From contig NZ_CP058561.1 in the NCBI RefSeq assembly GCF_018141425.1, positions 992,001-1,056,000 on the forward strand: 64,000 nucleotides of DNA, in the 5' to 3' direction. Positions 1 to 9,327 of this stretch are shown piece by piece. The notes beneath the pieces were generated by a model. The model ran no database searches. It was not told the DNA's origin and saw only the letters and a list, made by a program, of their open reading frames with translations. The DNA comes from Vallitalea guaymasensis (GTDB lineage: Bacteria > Bacillota > Clostridia > Lachnospirales > Vallitaleaceae). A program made the translations under genes and the position numbers. Each line of letters starts with the position of its first letter. Positions within the stretch are counted from its first letter, which is position 1.

Positions 1-2
1 CC

Positions 3-50
3 AAAAAAGTTTTAGGTGACTTTGGTAATATATACAGAGTAAAGTATTAA
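3..50 (+). CDS. Possible C-terminal end of a gene entering from the left
   Basis: One + strand frame is open from base 3 and ends in TAA at 48-50, reading ...VLGDFGNIYRVKY. It is convergent with the lysin gene and is followed by a perfect hairpin at 61-100, which is what a real gene end would look like. Only 15 residues are visible, so no family can be assigned and chance is possible. Confidence 0.22.
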   Translation, partial: KKVLGDFGNIYRVKY

Positions 51-60
51 TATAACATTT

Positions 61-100
61 AAACTCCTTAGTAACATCATCTGAGTTTACTAAGGAGTTT
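61..100. terminator. Hairpin between convergent genes
   Basis: Bases 61-74 (AAACTCCTTAGTAA) pair perfectly with 87-100, leaving a 12-nt loop. The hairpin sits just beyond the stop of the M23 gene on the - strand and just beyond the partial + strand frame. The stem ends in TTT on both strands but no long U-tract follows, so its strength as a terminator is uncertain. Confidence 0.55.
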
Positions 101-118
101 ATCTCTTAACACTTTTAT

Positions 119-1105
119 CTAGAACTCTTTATAGTTATTTAAGATACACTGTCCCTCAGAATTAATAACCTTTTCTGGATCAAAATATCTTGCTGAAAAA
201 CCACTTAAAGATGTGAAATCTTTATACACTACACCATGCTCAAAATATTGTTTATTACCATTACTATCTTTATTATATCCTGGAGTATCTGCCCCATTTG
301 TTTTTGCTAAATATATACCAAGATGCAAATGGGCTCGATATCCCTTACCGTTGTTTCCAGTTCCTCCCATAACACCAATACTTTGCCCAGCAGATACGCT
401 TCCGCTACTTACTAACCTAGAATCTAAATGAGCATAAAATGAATAAAATACCTTACTATTTAATGTATGCTTGAGTTGAACAACATTCCCATTCCATGTT
501 GTATACCCTGAAAATACCACATCACCATCATAGATTGCTTTTACATCTTTAGTAGATTTCACTAAATCATTACCCAAATGCCCATAATTTCCTTGTGTAG
601 ATACACCATTCCATGCTAGAGTTTGTGTCCAACCATTAGATAGGTAATCATAGAATTTTATTTCTACTGGTGAAATACATAACTTCATGGAATCAACCCA
701 TGCACGTTTTCGTTTACCCCCACTTACATTATATTCAATAAGAGCATAGTTATTTTCCTTTTTTGAATACAAATAGTAAACTTTTTCTCCTTTGCTTATT
801 GATCCAGCATTTACATATCTACTACTTGATGGACCACAATAAGTGTCTGTTCCATGATTACAATATCTTGTCTGTTTATTTACATAATACGTTGAAACAC
901 TTCCTGACACTTGAGAAACCGCACTTTTTCTAATATACATTCTTTTTCTTTTTGAACCAGCTGGATATTCAATATAATACCATGATCCTTCCGACCATAA
1001 AATAGTTACTGAATCATTTGGTCCTGCATAACTGTTATCTGAAGGATAAGAGGTACTTGGACCATAATATACTGCTGTTTTACTTATTACTTTTCCTGTT
1101 GCCAT
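119..1105 (-). CDS. M23-family peptidoglycan endopeptidase with two bacterial SH3 domains
   Basis: Predicted cell-wall hydrolase of about 328 residues. Two tandem bacterial SH3-type repeats fill roughly residues 1-150; each has a YYGPS/YCGPS segment and a KRKR-M/A-YI/WV end. An M23 (LytM-like) zinc peptidase domain follows, with GHLGND (His and Asp ligands), the YAHLD segment and the AHLHLG His-x-His motif. There is no signal peptide, as usual for phage lysins that rely on a holin. The ATG at 1105 is preferred over one 18 nt upstream because an AAAGGAAG ribosome site lies between them. It is separated from the holin/amidase lysis cassette by 15 kb of accessory genes, so it is either a second lysin or a cargo hydrolase. 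Confidence 0.85.
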   Translation of the reverse strand: MATGKVISKTAVYYGPSTSYPSDNSYAGPNDSVTILWSEGSWYYIEYPAGSKRKRMYIRKSAVSQVSGSVSTYYVNKQTRYCNHGTDTYCGPSSSRYVNAGSISKGEKVYYLYSKKENNYALIEYNVSGGKRKRAWVDSMKLCISPVEIKFYDYLSNGWTQTLAWNGVSTQGNYGHLGNDLVKSTKDVKAIYDGDVVFSGYTTWNGNVVQLKHTLNSKVFYSFYAHLDSRLVSSGSVSAGQSIGVMGGTGNNGKGYRAHLHLGIYLAKTNGADTPGYNKDSNGNKQYFEHGVVYKDFTSLSGFSARYFDPEKVINSEGQCILNNYKEF

Positions 1106-1276
1106 TTTAAAACTTCCTTTCATTAATTAATTTAATTCTGTAATCGCGAGTACATTAATAATAGAGATAATTTAATATATATATGATTAAAGCTAAATTA
1201 AAACATTTTTATAAATTATCTATAATACGTACGTAAAGCCTATGTTTATTGGCTTGATATAATATTAGCATATACT

Positions 1277-1296
1277 TTTACGACATTACCACGACA
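1277..1296. repeat. 20-bp repeat, copy 1, in a 316-bp gene-free stretch
   Basis: TTTACGACATTACCACGACA occurs here and again, identically, at 8351-8370. Both copies lie upstream of leftward genes (the M23 lysin here, dam there). A related segment, TACCACGGTAATG, lies at about 1347-1359. The rest of 1106-1421 is A/T-rich and shows no gene; it ends with the terminator at 1368-1405. A role as a regulator site or a recombination relic is inferred only from the exact repetition. Confidence 0.6.
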
Positions 1297-1367
1297 TATT
1301 GCAATTTTATTTTGTTAAAATTTTTAAATAATTTTATATATTTACTACCACGGTAATGTATTATTCA

Positions 1368-1405
1368 TAAAAATAGCCAGTAACGTATTAATTAACGTTA
1401 CCAGC
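1368..1405 (-). terminator. Terminator copied from the 3' end of the XhlA gene
   Basis: On the - strand an 11-bp stem (1395-1405 with 1376-1386, two G-U pairs) is followed by TATTTTTA. It lies just downstream of the NERD-helicase stop codon. The 44 bases at 1366-1409 match 40 of 44 bases at the 3' end of the XhlA-like gene near 16,970-17,013, and the matching frame would still read ...NTLLAIFM. It is therefore both a working-looking terminator and a relic of coding sequence. Confidence 0.7.
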
Positions 1406-1421
1406 CATGTTTCTAAAATTT

Positions 1422-4220
1422 TTAATTGTTATACTCTATGATAATCTGATTATTCTTCTTTCCTATCTCCAACTTATCCATACCCTGGATACAATTTTTT
1501 AACTCTTTTAACTGGTGCATCTCAAAGGAATTGTCATTAATCATAATAGAATTATAGGTATTAGAATAAACAATCTTAACTGATTTAGTTATTGATAAAC
1601 TATAGCTTTCATAGTTTTTCTTTTTACTATTACTATTTTGTTTTATTTCACCATTAAATACTAATTCTGTACTTGAATCGCTTTCTTCAATACTTATCAT
1701 CGAATCACTCTGATGAAAACCTGAAAGCTCATCTATTTTGACATCATCAATATATATATTAATATAGCTTTGGATTACTTTTGCTCCATTCCCATCTTTA
1801 CCTGGTATCATTGTTGATTTTAAGTAAATAGTTTTCTTATTGTTTTTTACTGCTGAATCATCACTTATACCGATAGTATGTCCTTCTCTAAATATATTTA
1901 TAGGATCACGATAACATAAGAATATTAATATTCCAATAGTAATAAATACAATTTTCTTTAATAATCCTCTTTTAAATATGCTAGTATTAGAAATACTATC
2001 ATCTTTTAAATAAGAAATATTTTCATTATACATTTTCACATTATCTTGTTTTGTTGCTGCTGTTTCTAAATTTGTAATAGTAAAGTCTTTTTTAATCAGC
2101 TCTTTTTCGAGGTCATCTACCTTATTCTTATATTGCTTTTGAATAGTTTTAAGTTTTCTATCTTTCTCAATTGTCTTTTTCTTTTCATCTTCTATCTTCT
2201 TTTTAAGCACTTGTATATCTCGTTCATATTCTCCACTTGGTTTTACAATTTCACTTGATCTGATATGCTGATTTTTAACTCTTGTCTGATTTTTAGTGGA
2301 ATTTGTTTTCTCAATAATTTTATTTTGAAAATTGCTAACATCATTAAATGAGTTATCTATTAGCCTATCTATTATTTCTAACGCTTCAGGAGCAGTATAT
2401 TTATCCATATTAGCTGTTATTTTTCTAATCCCAACTATTGTCTTCATCTTATTTAAAAGCTGTTCACCATATAGCTTATAACGATTTTTCGAATCCTTTT
2501 CAATATTATATTCACGGCTGAGTTCCTGATAAACTTGTTTAATAACTTTTACATTATCATATTTCTTTGCTTCTTCTTTATATATAATCATCAGACTATA
2601 TTTAGCTCTAGTCATAGCTACAAATGTAGACTTATGATAAGTGGATGCTTTATCGTCTTTTATACCACACAAGATAACGTGTTTAAATTCTAAACCCTTT
2701 GCACTATGCCTTGTATATATAAAAGCTTCATTATCCTCAGGTTTACAGTCTTTTTTATCGCTATATAACTTAACTTTTGAATATTTATCTTCTTGAAATC
2801 TTTTTACATACTTTTCAATATCTTCATTTTGATTAATAATAATAGCTATATTATTTGCTAGTTCTCCTCTCACTAATAAATACTCTATATGATCCTTAAT
2901 TATGTTATATTCGTCATCATCGTCTTTGGCTTCCTTTAATATAGGCATTTCACCACTTCTAAAGTGTTCTTTTATCTTTGTACTATAATTACTGTTATAT
3001 TTATTCTCAGATAATTGTGCTTTTAATTTTTCATTTTTCAGGAAAGTATATGCAAATACAAAGATTTCTTCTGTTGTACGATAATTTCTAGTTAATAGAT
3101 CAACTTTTTTTTTGATATCAATAACAATATCTTCCCCATCTGGATCTAGATTATGTTGTCTTCCATATACATTTTGTGCTCCATCAGAAGCAATAACAAT
3201 TATTCCATCTTTCTTAAGAGAGTCTTTAAGTTCCTTCAACATACCATTGTCAAAATCTTGACCTTCATCAACTAAAATATAGTCATATTGACCTTTTTTT
3301 TCCTTCCAACTCTCATAATAGTTTAATTCTATTTGTTTATTATATTTTAATTCTTTTGTTTTAGCATAAATATGAGATTTTATACATGAGTTAAAGTAAA
3401 TTAAAAGTATCTTTGCATTAGGCTTATGGCTTGCTATGTATAATGCTTTTGTTTGAAGTACTATTGATTTACCTGTTCCTGCATTACCTCTTATAAGTTC
3501 ATGCTCAGTGGGAATACTTTTTGCCATAAGTATTTGATCCCATTCTAATGCTTTAAAAATTGGTTCATCATCATCTATAATAAATTGAGGATAAATGGCA
3601 CTACTAAAAATTTTAACATCTTTATCAGTCATATCTCTTGTAAATGTATGATAAAATTTGTCTTGTAATAATTTTATGTAATCATTATTTGCATCAGGTA
3701 TATGATATTTACCCTGTTTATCTCTTCGTCTTCTTGTATTACTTTTAAGTGATTGCAATTCATCTTTAAAAATAATATCTTCGGGTTTTAATATGTCAGA
3801 TATTTTCGTACCTCTATTATCTTTAAATTCCATATATTCAGAATAAGTAATATTACAAAAACAAACTACTTTATTAACTGGATAACCATATATATATTTA
3901 TCTTTAATAATGTTTAATAGTTCATTGCTGTACTCTTGGGCTTGAACTAATGGGTTTTTTACATTACTTCTATTCTTTAAATTGACTGATTTCTTATCAA
4001 ATCTTCTAATATAATCAAGGTCCCAGTCTTTTACTTCAATCACCATTACCCCTATTTTTTTACCAACAACAATAAAATCGGGTTCTTTATTATTTACATT
4101 TATTGTATAATAGACTATATAATCATCTGGCAATTTATGCAAGAAATTTAGAAGCTCTTTTTCTCCTGGAGTCATATTAGTTGTAATATATTGAGGTATA
4201 ATCTTAGCCAAAATCTCCAC
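1422..4220 (-). CDS. NERD-domain SF1 helicase with coiled coil and C-terminal membrane anchor
   Basis: A 932-residue protein. Residues about 15-130 look like a NERD (nuclease-related) domain, with EPDFIVVG and VMVIEVKDW carrying the D and E-x-K residues. An UvrD/Rep-like SF1 helicase core follows: Walker A GNAGTGKS near residue 246, Walker B VDEGQD near 318, LTRNYRTT, HSAKGLEF near 505 and VAMTRAK. A charged coiled coil covers about 655-725, then one hydrophobic segment (FITIGILIFLCY, about 755-770) and a soluble tail of about 160 residues. NERD-helicases occur among anti-phage systems; the membrane anchor is unusual. It follows the KAP gene by 139 nt on the same strand, so the two may be co-transcribed. 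The start is probably GTG at 4220, with a TTG a few codons later as the alternative. Confidence 0.82.
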   Translation of the reverse strand: MEILAKIIPQYITTNMTPGEKELLNFLHKLPDDYIVYYTINVNNKEPDFIVVGKKIGVMVIEVKDWDLDYIRRFDKKSVNLKNRSNVKNPLVQAQEYSNELLNIIKDKYIYGYPVNKVVCFCNITYSEYMEFKDNRGTKISDILKPEDIIFKDELQSLKSNTRRRRDKQGKYHIPDANNDYIKLLQDKFYHTFTRDMTDKDVKIFSSAIYPQFIIDDDEPIFKALEWDQILMAKSIPTEHELIRGNAGTGKSIVLQTKALYIASHKPNAKILLIYFNSCIKSHIYAKTKELKYNKQIELNYYESWKEKKGQYDYILVDEGQDFDNGMLKELKDSLKKDGIIVIASDGAQNVYGRQHNLDPDGEDIVIDIKKKVDLLTRNYRTTEEIFVFAYTFLKNEKLKAQLSENKYNSNYSTKIKEHFRSGEMPILKEAKDDDDEYNIIKDHIEYLLVRGELANNIAIIINQNEDIEKYVKRFQEDKYSKVKLYSDKKDCKPEDNEAFIYTRHSAKGLEFKHVILCGIKDDKASTYHKSTFVAMTRAKYSLMIIYKEEAKKYDNVKVIKQVYQELSREYNIEKDSKNRYKLYGEQLLNKMKTIVGIRKITANMDKYTAPEALEIIDRLIDNSFNDVSNFQNKIIEKTNSTKNQTRVKNQHIRSSEIVKPSGEYERDIQVLKKKIEDEKKKTIEKDRKLKTIQKQYKNKVDDLEKELIKKDFTITNLETAATKQDNVKMYNENISYLKDDSISNTSIFKRGLLKKIVFITIGILIFLCYRDPINIFREGHTIGISDDSAVKNNKKTIYLKSTMIPGKDGNGAKVIQSYINIYIDDVKIDELSGFHQSDSMISIEESDSSTELVFNGEIKQNSNSKKKNYESYSLSITKSVKIVYSNTYNSIMINDNSFEMHQLKELKNCIQGMDKLEIGKKNNQIIIEYNN

Positions 4221-4359
4221 CTCATTTCATGTTTGGCTGCTTAATTCTTTTAATACATTACTTCACTTTTTATATTTTCAGATTTCAAACATCTATTTAT
4301 ATCATCAAATATAATCAATAGTTTTTCCATACTTTTACTCAAGATGAATCACCGTAATA

Positions 4360-7272
4360 CTACTCATTTGATGGTAATAATGCATCAAGTACTTTATAAA
4401 TATCTACTAAATGTTTATCATAAGATGCAGTATAGCTACCTGTTATTATTTGAATATTTTTACTTTCAAATTTTAGTGCTTTAATATCATTTCTTCTGTG
4501 TTTCCAATAAGTTATGAGTGAATTTTTATCTAAAACATTTAATATCAAATTTATATCAAGTACATAATCTCTAGACAAATGTGCTAATAAATAATCTAAA
4601 AAATGCGTATAGTTAGTTGTACTATTATTCTCTGCTTTAAAACAAATTTCAAATAAATACTCATTAAATTCTTTATTTATGCCTTTACTATCTTTGTTTC
4701 CACTAACATCATAGTATCCGCAACCAATTCCTGTATCATCATTTATGGTATTTCCTAATTGATAAATAATAAAAGATTTCATTTTAAATTTCAACAAAGA
4801 AAATTCATTATTTATTCCTTCACCTTTAATCTTATTAGAACTATTATATCCACCTACATCATTCAGTGTAAGCTTATCTATTTCATCAAAAATATTTTTT
4901 TGTTGCTCAATATAACGAGACTTAAAAGTCATAAAAATATTTTGAGATATCTCACGCATTTCATTTTTAACAAAATCTTTATTAATATCTTTAACACTTA
5001 TTTTAGGATTTATATGGTTAACTAAAGCCCTTGTTAAATTAAATATATCTAATCCTCTACTTTCATGACAAGAAATACGAAAATTCAATATATCATATAG
5101 CGCTAAAACACCTTTTTCTTCTTCTCCTAAAATGTTTAAAACCCCTTCTTCCTTAAAATCACCTTCCCCAAAAATCCATTCTGCAATTTTAGCTATATTT
5201 TTATCTGTATTATCATACTGCTTTATATTTTTATCAATCCAGCCTATATCATTAAGTAATTTAACGATAAATATAATTAATGTTTCTCTAAAACTTCTAA
5301 TTTTTAACAATGAATATTTGTTTAAGTTCTTAAGAGCGTAACCAATTATCTCTTTTGTTTTTTTATAATTAGTTATTTCATACACATTATTAACTAAAGT
5401 TCTCCAGAATTGTTCATGAGTATCTTCACCATTTTCAAGAGAAAATTCTTTACTATTAAATAAATCTTCAATAGTTTTATTTAATAATAATTCATGTACA
5501 CAATTAACATAAAATCTATACTGTTCAATCTTAGCAGGAAAAGATGTATTGATTATAAGATTCAGATATCTTTCTAAATTTCTATTGTTTCCATTCCATT
5601 CTGAACCATTAAAGCAAGCATATGAAGTCAATATTTCTTGATTGATAGTTTTATCCTTAATTCTTTGAGTTACATTAAAAACTTCATCTAAAATAAATTT
5701 TTGATTTTCTGAAAGATTTCTTAAGTAGTTTTCGTACAAAGATGAATTTTTATATTTTTCCTTATCCTTAACCAAAACTGAAAAAAATCCATTTTTGCCT
5801 GCAGTTTCAGTATTATAAATAGTTCTAAATATATTAGGATAATTGATATAAATTAATAATAAATTAGTAAGATCTTTTTTGTTGAAATCACAATTATCAA
5901 AATCAGTTTTTTCAATATTAAGTAATAAAATTGTATTTATTAGTCTCTTAAGCTTTCTAGCATCACCGATAAAAGGCAAATAACGGTAATAATCATTAGA
6001 CTCAAATATATCTTTAACCCCTTCTATAGCTTTTGATATAAGAACTGGATCAGCCATAATATTTTCTGATAAACTTTCATCTTTTTTATCAATAAAATAT
6101 TTTAGCAATAATTTATTATCTAAAAAAATACTAGTTTTTACATTAATGAATTTCTCTAAGAACTCCATTACATTCTCTGTATCAAAATTTGTTTTTTCAA
6201 GTTTACCAATATTCTCTGTATCATAACAAAGTACATAAGAAATATTAGATAGGGTAAAAGCTTTTTTTATTACAAAAAGCATCTCTTTAATAGCCGAAAA
6301 ATTTAATCTGTCTAAATCATCAATTATTATTATTATTTTCTTATCTATATTTTTTAACGCTGATTCCAATCTCTCAAAAATATCATCTATTGATTGATTT
6401 ACTGATGGAAGTTTAAATCCTAATCCCATAACAGAAAATGATGGTTTAGAATCCTTTATTATTTTAGCATATTGTGAAATAAGCCACTCAATCTCAGGAA
6501 CAAAAATGTGATTTTTGATTTCATTAATTAACCCAAATATAAATTTATCTAACATTTTTTCTTTATTTTCGTATCTTAAAGGATTGAATGTATAAACTAT
6601 TATCTCATCCTTGTATTTTTTATTCCAATATTCTTTACAAAGGTTAACAAATGTTGATTTTCCTGTTCCCCATGGAGCATCAATTCCAAAAACCAAACCT
6701 TCTGATGAGTTTTCATTATAAACTTTCTCACAAAAATTATCAGCCTTATCTGAGAAATTAAATTTATCATCACTTCTACTTTCAACTTCTTTGTCACTCA
6801 TAAAAAGTGAGTTTTCATTAAGCTTCGTTACTAAACTAACTTGTTGATTTCTTAAGAAAAATGAGACGCAAAAAATAATAGGCAACAAAACCAAAGCCAT
6901 AAGTTGTGGGAAAGCCAATGTTCTAAGTAAATTTTCAAAAGAAATCGTACCAAAACCATCAAAAACAAATACTAGGATTCCTCCCCAAACCAAAAAAATT
7001 AGCAAATCTAACCTTAAACTTTTTATAAGTACTTTCATTTTCTTGCAATAATTTCTCATGTAAAGATAACATATAATTATTAAATAATATAATACTCTAA
7101 TGATCCATATTAGACATTCGTTATTAGGTAAAAAAGGGAATTCCCAAAACACCTTATCAACTACAGTAACTAAAATAAAAAGCTCAGAAATTAAAGCCCC
7201 AACAAAAAAAGATTTTAATAGCATTGAATAATTTATATATGTATACTTGTTTTTTTTACTATGTTGTCTCAT
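4360..7272 (-). CDS. KAP-family P-loop NTPase with N-terminal membrane segments
   Basis: A 970-residue protein. The first 150 residues contain about four hydrophobic helices (for example LIWIIRVLYYLIIICYLY and LMALVLLPIIFCVSFFL). A KAP-type NTPase domain follows, with Walker A APWGTGKST near residue 200 and Walker B IIIIIDDLDRL near 315, then a long helical C-terminal region. KAP NTPases are typically membrane-associated, and many bacterial members are found with plasmids, phages and defence genes. The NERD helicase gene lies 139 nt downstream and also carries a membrane anchor, which suggests a shared function at the membrane. No nuclease or toxin domain is recognisable in this chain. Confidence 0.85.
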   Translation of the reverse strand: MRQHSKKNKYTYINYSMLLKSFFVGALISELFILVTVVDKVFWEFPFLPNNECLIWIIRVLYYLIIICYLYMRNYCKKMKVLIKSLRLDLLIFLVWGGILVFVFDGFGTISFENLLRTLAFPQLMALVLLPIIFCVSFFLRNQQVSLVTKLNENSLFMSDKEVESRSDDKFNFSDKADNFCEKVYNENSSEGLVFGIDAPWGTGKSTFVNLCKEYWNKKYKDEIIVYTFNPLRYENKEKMLDKFIFGLINEIKNHIFVPEIEWLISQYAKIIKDSKPSFSVMGLGFKLPSVNQSIDDIFERLESALKNIDKKIIIIIDDLDRLNFSAIKEMLFVIKKAFTLSNISYVLCYDTENIGKLEKTNFDTENVMEFLEKFINVKTSIFLDNKLLLKYFIDKKDESLSENIMADPVLISKAIEGVKDIFESNDYYRYLPFIGDARKLKRLINTILLLNIEKTDFDNCDFNKKDLTNLLLIYINYPNIFRTIYNTETAGKNGFFSVLVKDKEKYKNSSLYENYLRNLSENQKFILDEVFNVTQRIKDKTINQEILTSYACFNGSEWNGNNRNLERYLNLIINTSFPAKIEQYRFYVNCVHELLLNKTIEDLFNSKEFSLENGEDTHEQFWRTLVNNVYEITNYKKTKEIIGYALKNLNKYSLLKIRSFRETLIIFIVKLLNDIGWIDKNIKQYDNTDKNIAKIAEWIFGEGDFKEEGVLNILGEEEKGVLALYDILNFRISCHESRGLDIFNLTRALVNHINPKISVKDINKDFVKNEMREISQNIFMTFKSRYIEQQKNIFDEIDKLTLNDVGGYNSSNKIKGEGINNEFSLLKFKMKSFIIYQLGNTINDDTGIGCGYYDVSGNKDSKGINKEFNEYLFEICFKAENNSTTNYTHFLDYLLAHLSRDYVLDINLILNVLDKNSLITYWKHRRNDIKALKFESKNIQIITGSYTASYDKHLVDIYKVLDALLPSNE

Positions 7273-7431
7273 GATAATCTCCTCATTTTACATTTTTCTA
7301 ATAATTAAAATTTTATATTATAAACAAACTATGCAAATCTTTTATATAATAAAATCTTTATTTTAAACTCCCATCTTCTAAATATACTGCACCATCCTAA
7401 AATATGATATCAAATTATCTGTTTTTATGCA

Positions 7432-7468
7432 ATAAAAAATAACCTATACGCTATTTAATAGGCATAGG
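7432..7468 (-). terminator. Terminator of the dam gene
   Basis: On the - strand, just after the dam stop codon, CCTAT...ATAGG arms (7464-7468 with 7443-7447) enclose a second short stem and are followed by a run of Ts (A-run at 7434-7442 on the + strand). A close relative of this hairpin and of the adjoining dam 3' end recurs at 13,343-13,441. The rest of 7273-7475 shows nothing else. Confidence 0.7.
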
Positions 7469-7475
7469 CTTAATA

Positions 7476-8234
7476 TTAGTAATTTGTTACTATTAATTCT
7501 TTATATTCCTGCTCTTTATCTTTATACTTAGTATGTAAATTATGAGGTCTTCTAACTTCTTCTATATTGTAATCTTTATATAACTCTCTTATAAACTCAC
7601 AATCATTATAAGATAATAAAAATTTACCTTTAACCTGCTCTAACACTTTTCTAAGCCTTATATGATCCTCTTTTGAAAATTGTACCTGATAATATTTTTC
7701 AGTTCCATAATAAGGTGGATCAAGATAGAAAAATGACTTAGGCTTATTATATGTTTTTATCACATCTTCAAAGTCCCTGTTTTCTATTACCACCTTAGAT
7801 AATCTTTCTTGTACTATTTCAAGATATTTAACCACTGTTGGTATATCTTTCTTAACACATCCGTAACTATGTAATTTAGAACCATAACTTGTCTTAATCA
7901 GCATAAAAAAACGGGCTGCTCTTTGTATATCAGTCATACCTGCAGTGTTATAACTATCTTTAAAATCATTAAATAACTCTCTTGAATTCAAGAAGAACTT
8001 TAGTTCCCTTTCCACTTCTGGACAATGGTATTTTACACACTTAAATAAATTCACAAGATCACTATTAAAATCATTATATATCTCTGTCTCTGCATGTCTT
8101 TCTGAATGAAATAATACCCACCCAGCACCCCCAAAAACCTCTATATATCTATTGAACTCTGTTGCAGGAAACCTTTTTACTATTTCTTTCTTCAAGCTAT
8201 TTTTACCACCCATCCAACTTATAAAACTTCTCAT
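7476..8234 (-). CDS. dam: Dam-type N6-adenine DNA methyltransferase (D12 class)
   Basis: A 252-residue solitary adenine methyltransferase. Visible motifs in order are the N-terminal SWMGGKNSLKKEI (FxGxK-like motif X), EVFGGAGWVLF (motif I region, SAM binding) and FFYLDPPYYGT with the DPPY catalytic motif near residue 190. The start at 8234 has an excellent GGAGGTGATTACA ribosome site; the frame is open a little further but without one. No cognate restriction gene is adjacent, so it probably protects phage DNA or marks GATC-like sites. Decayed copies of its 3' half lie at 11,411-11,632 and 13,343-13,441, showing that this gene has been duplicated or exchanged within the accessory region. Confidence 0.9.
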   Translation of the reverse strand: MRSFISWMGGKNSLKKEIVKRFPATEFNRYIEVFGGAGWVLFHSERHAETEIYNDFNSDLVNLFKCVKYHCPEVERELKFFLNSRELFNDFKDSYNTAGMTDIQRAARFFMLIKTSYGSKLHSYGCVKKDIPTVVKYLEIVQERLSKVVIENRDFEDVIKTYNKPKSFFYLDPPYYGTEKYYQVQFSKEDHIRLRKVLEQVKGKFLLSYNDCEFIRELYKDYNIEEVRRPHNLHTKYKDKEQEYKELIVTNY

Positions 8235-8350
8235 TGTAATCACCTCCTGTATAGTTCTAGTAGTCATCTTTAAGAATTTAAATTAAACTTCATCTGACAT
8301 ATGTATCTAATTCCATCTTAATCTACCTCAATTACATTTTACTAGTTACC

Positions 8351-8370
8351 TTTACGACATTACCACGACA
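8351..8370. repeat. 20-bp repeat, copy 2, in a 382-bp gene-free stretch
   Basis: Identical to the 20-mer at 1277-1296. Here it lies about 117 nt upstream of the dam start. The remainder of 8235-8616 is A/T-rich without a convincing gene. A TATAAT at 8606-8611, close upstream of the small + strand gene, may be its -10 box, but no well-spaced -35 box is evident. Confidence 0.6.
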
Positions 8371-8616
8371 AAAAAAAGAGTTTTTTCTAATACAGAAAGA
8401 AATTTCTATTACAAAAGTCTCTTTTAAAATTATCTCTTTTATTCCACTAATAATGTTCTGAATTTGTCAACTAACATTTAATTCGTGATTCTATCTTCAC
8501 TAAACATGTATTTAATTAATATTTTTGCCTATTAATTGACTATAGTATTCCCTTACCCCTAATGCTTTCTTCGTTCCCCTTTACGTGAATATATGTTCGT
8601 GTTATTATAATGTCAG

Positions 8617-8875
8617 GTGATAAAATTGAAAGTGTATTTAGAAAAGATCAATTGTCTAGCTTGGAGTAATAAAGAAGGTAATATTGAGCCTATCAGATTT
8701 GACTTTAAAGGTAAACCATATGGTCACATTCAGATTTTATATCATACAACCAATAAGATTGCTGGTAATCCACAACATATATTCGGCTGTATAACTAAAT
8801 GGAATAATAAAAAAATATGAATGCGAACTTAGATATGAAGTTAAGACTTGTATATGGTATTTATATAATGTTTAA
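8617..8875 (+). pseudogene. Small + strand gene split by a frameshift in an A7 run
   Basis: The frame from GTG 8617 reads MIKLKVYLEKINCLAW... and stops at 8818-8820, directly after a run of seven As (8809-8815). If one A is removed the frame continues as KKYECELRYEVKTCIWYLY and stops at 8873-8875, where a perfect palindrome begins. The protein-like extension and the terminator at its end suggest an original protein of about 86 residues broken by a one-base insertion, or expressed by slippage. It is the only + strand gene among leftward accessory genes. The family is not recognised. TTG 8626 is an alternative start, given AGGTGAT just upstream. Confidence 0.5.
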
Positions 8876-8895
8876 GTCTATCTTAAGATAGACTT
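8874..8895 (+). terminator. Perfect 22-bp palindrome after the small + strand gene
   Basis: AAGTCTATC...GATAGACTT forms a perfect stem with almost no loop, starting at the restored stop codon of the preceding gene. Only a weak T-rich tail follows. It may terminate the + strand transcript and possibly also the leftward 54-codon gene next to it. Confidence 0.5.
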
Positions 8896-8910
8896 TGACA
8901 AATACTTGTT

Positions 8911-9075
8911 TTATTTCATGTACTCATTTAAAACATTATATAACTGATTTGATGCTTTATAAGATATACTGTCAAGTCTTTCAACAACTTCTCTTTTTTC
9001 TGTCTCTGTAAGTTTCTCAAGGTCTGCTGCAATATCTTTTAGTCGCTTTGCTAACCATATAATATTTTTATCCAT
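8911..9075 (-). CDS. Small helical charged protein, 54 residues
   Basis: The frame begins at an ATG with an ideal ribosome site (GGAGG, 8-nt spacing) and reads MDKNIIWLAKRLKDIAADL...EYMK. It looks like one or two amphipathic helices with regular leucines. The family is not recognised. It lies between the terminator of the AbiTii operon and the palindrome at 8874-8895. A fragment resembling its 3' end (TATTTCATATACT) recurs in the decayed region near 11,660. Confidence 0.6.
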   Translation of the reverse strand: MDKNIIWLAKRLKDIAADLEKLTETEKREVVERLDSISYKASNQLYNVLNEYMK

Positions 9076-9146
9076 ACCTATATCCTCCACTGTAATTTAT
9101 ATTATAGCTATGTACTATTATAATATATTTCTGCTTTTAGGCAAAT

Positions 9147-9167
9147 TAAAAGAGCCATTTAAGGCTC
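9147..9167 (-). terminator. Rho-independent terminator of the AbiTii/TM-protein operon
   Basis: On the - strand GAGCC-TTAAAT-GGCTC (9152-9156 with 9163-9167) is followed by TTTTAATTT. It lies 160 nt beyond the stop of the 57-residue membrane protein and before the start of the next small gene. Confidence 0.7.
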
Positions 9168-9327
9168 CTATATACTAATCAGTGCTTTTGTATTAATTAT
9201 TACCAATATACTTGTTCTGTAATTTTGTTAATATATAAGCTATTACAATAACAAATGAATATTGTCGTAATAATCCTACTTATTTAGTATATTTTAATGT
9301 TAATTAGTTAAATTATATCATTCAAAT

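Noticed and set aside
1-118. Left attachment site of the prophage
   Set aside because: No copy of the ATGTGCATGGGATT segment or FeoB-like coding sequence is found here.
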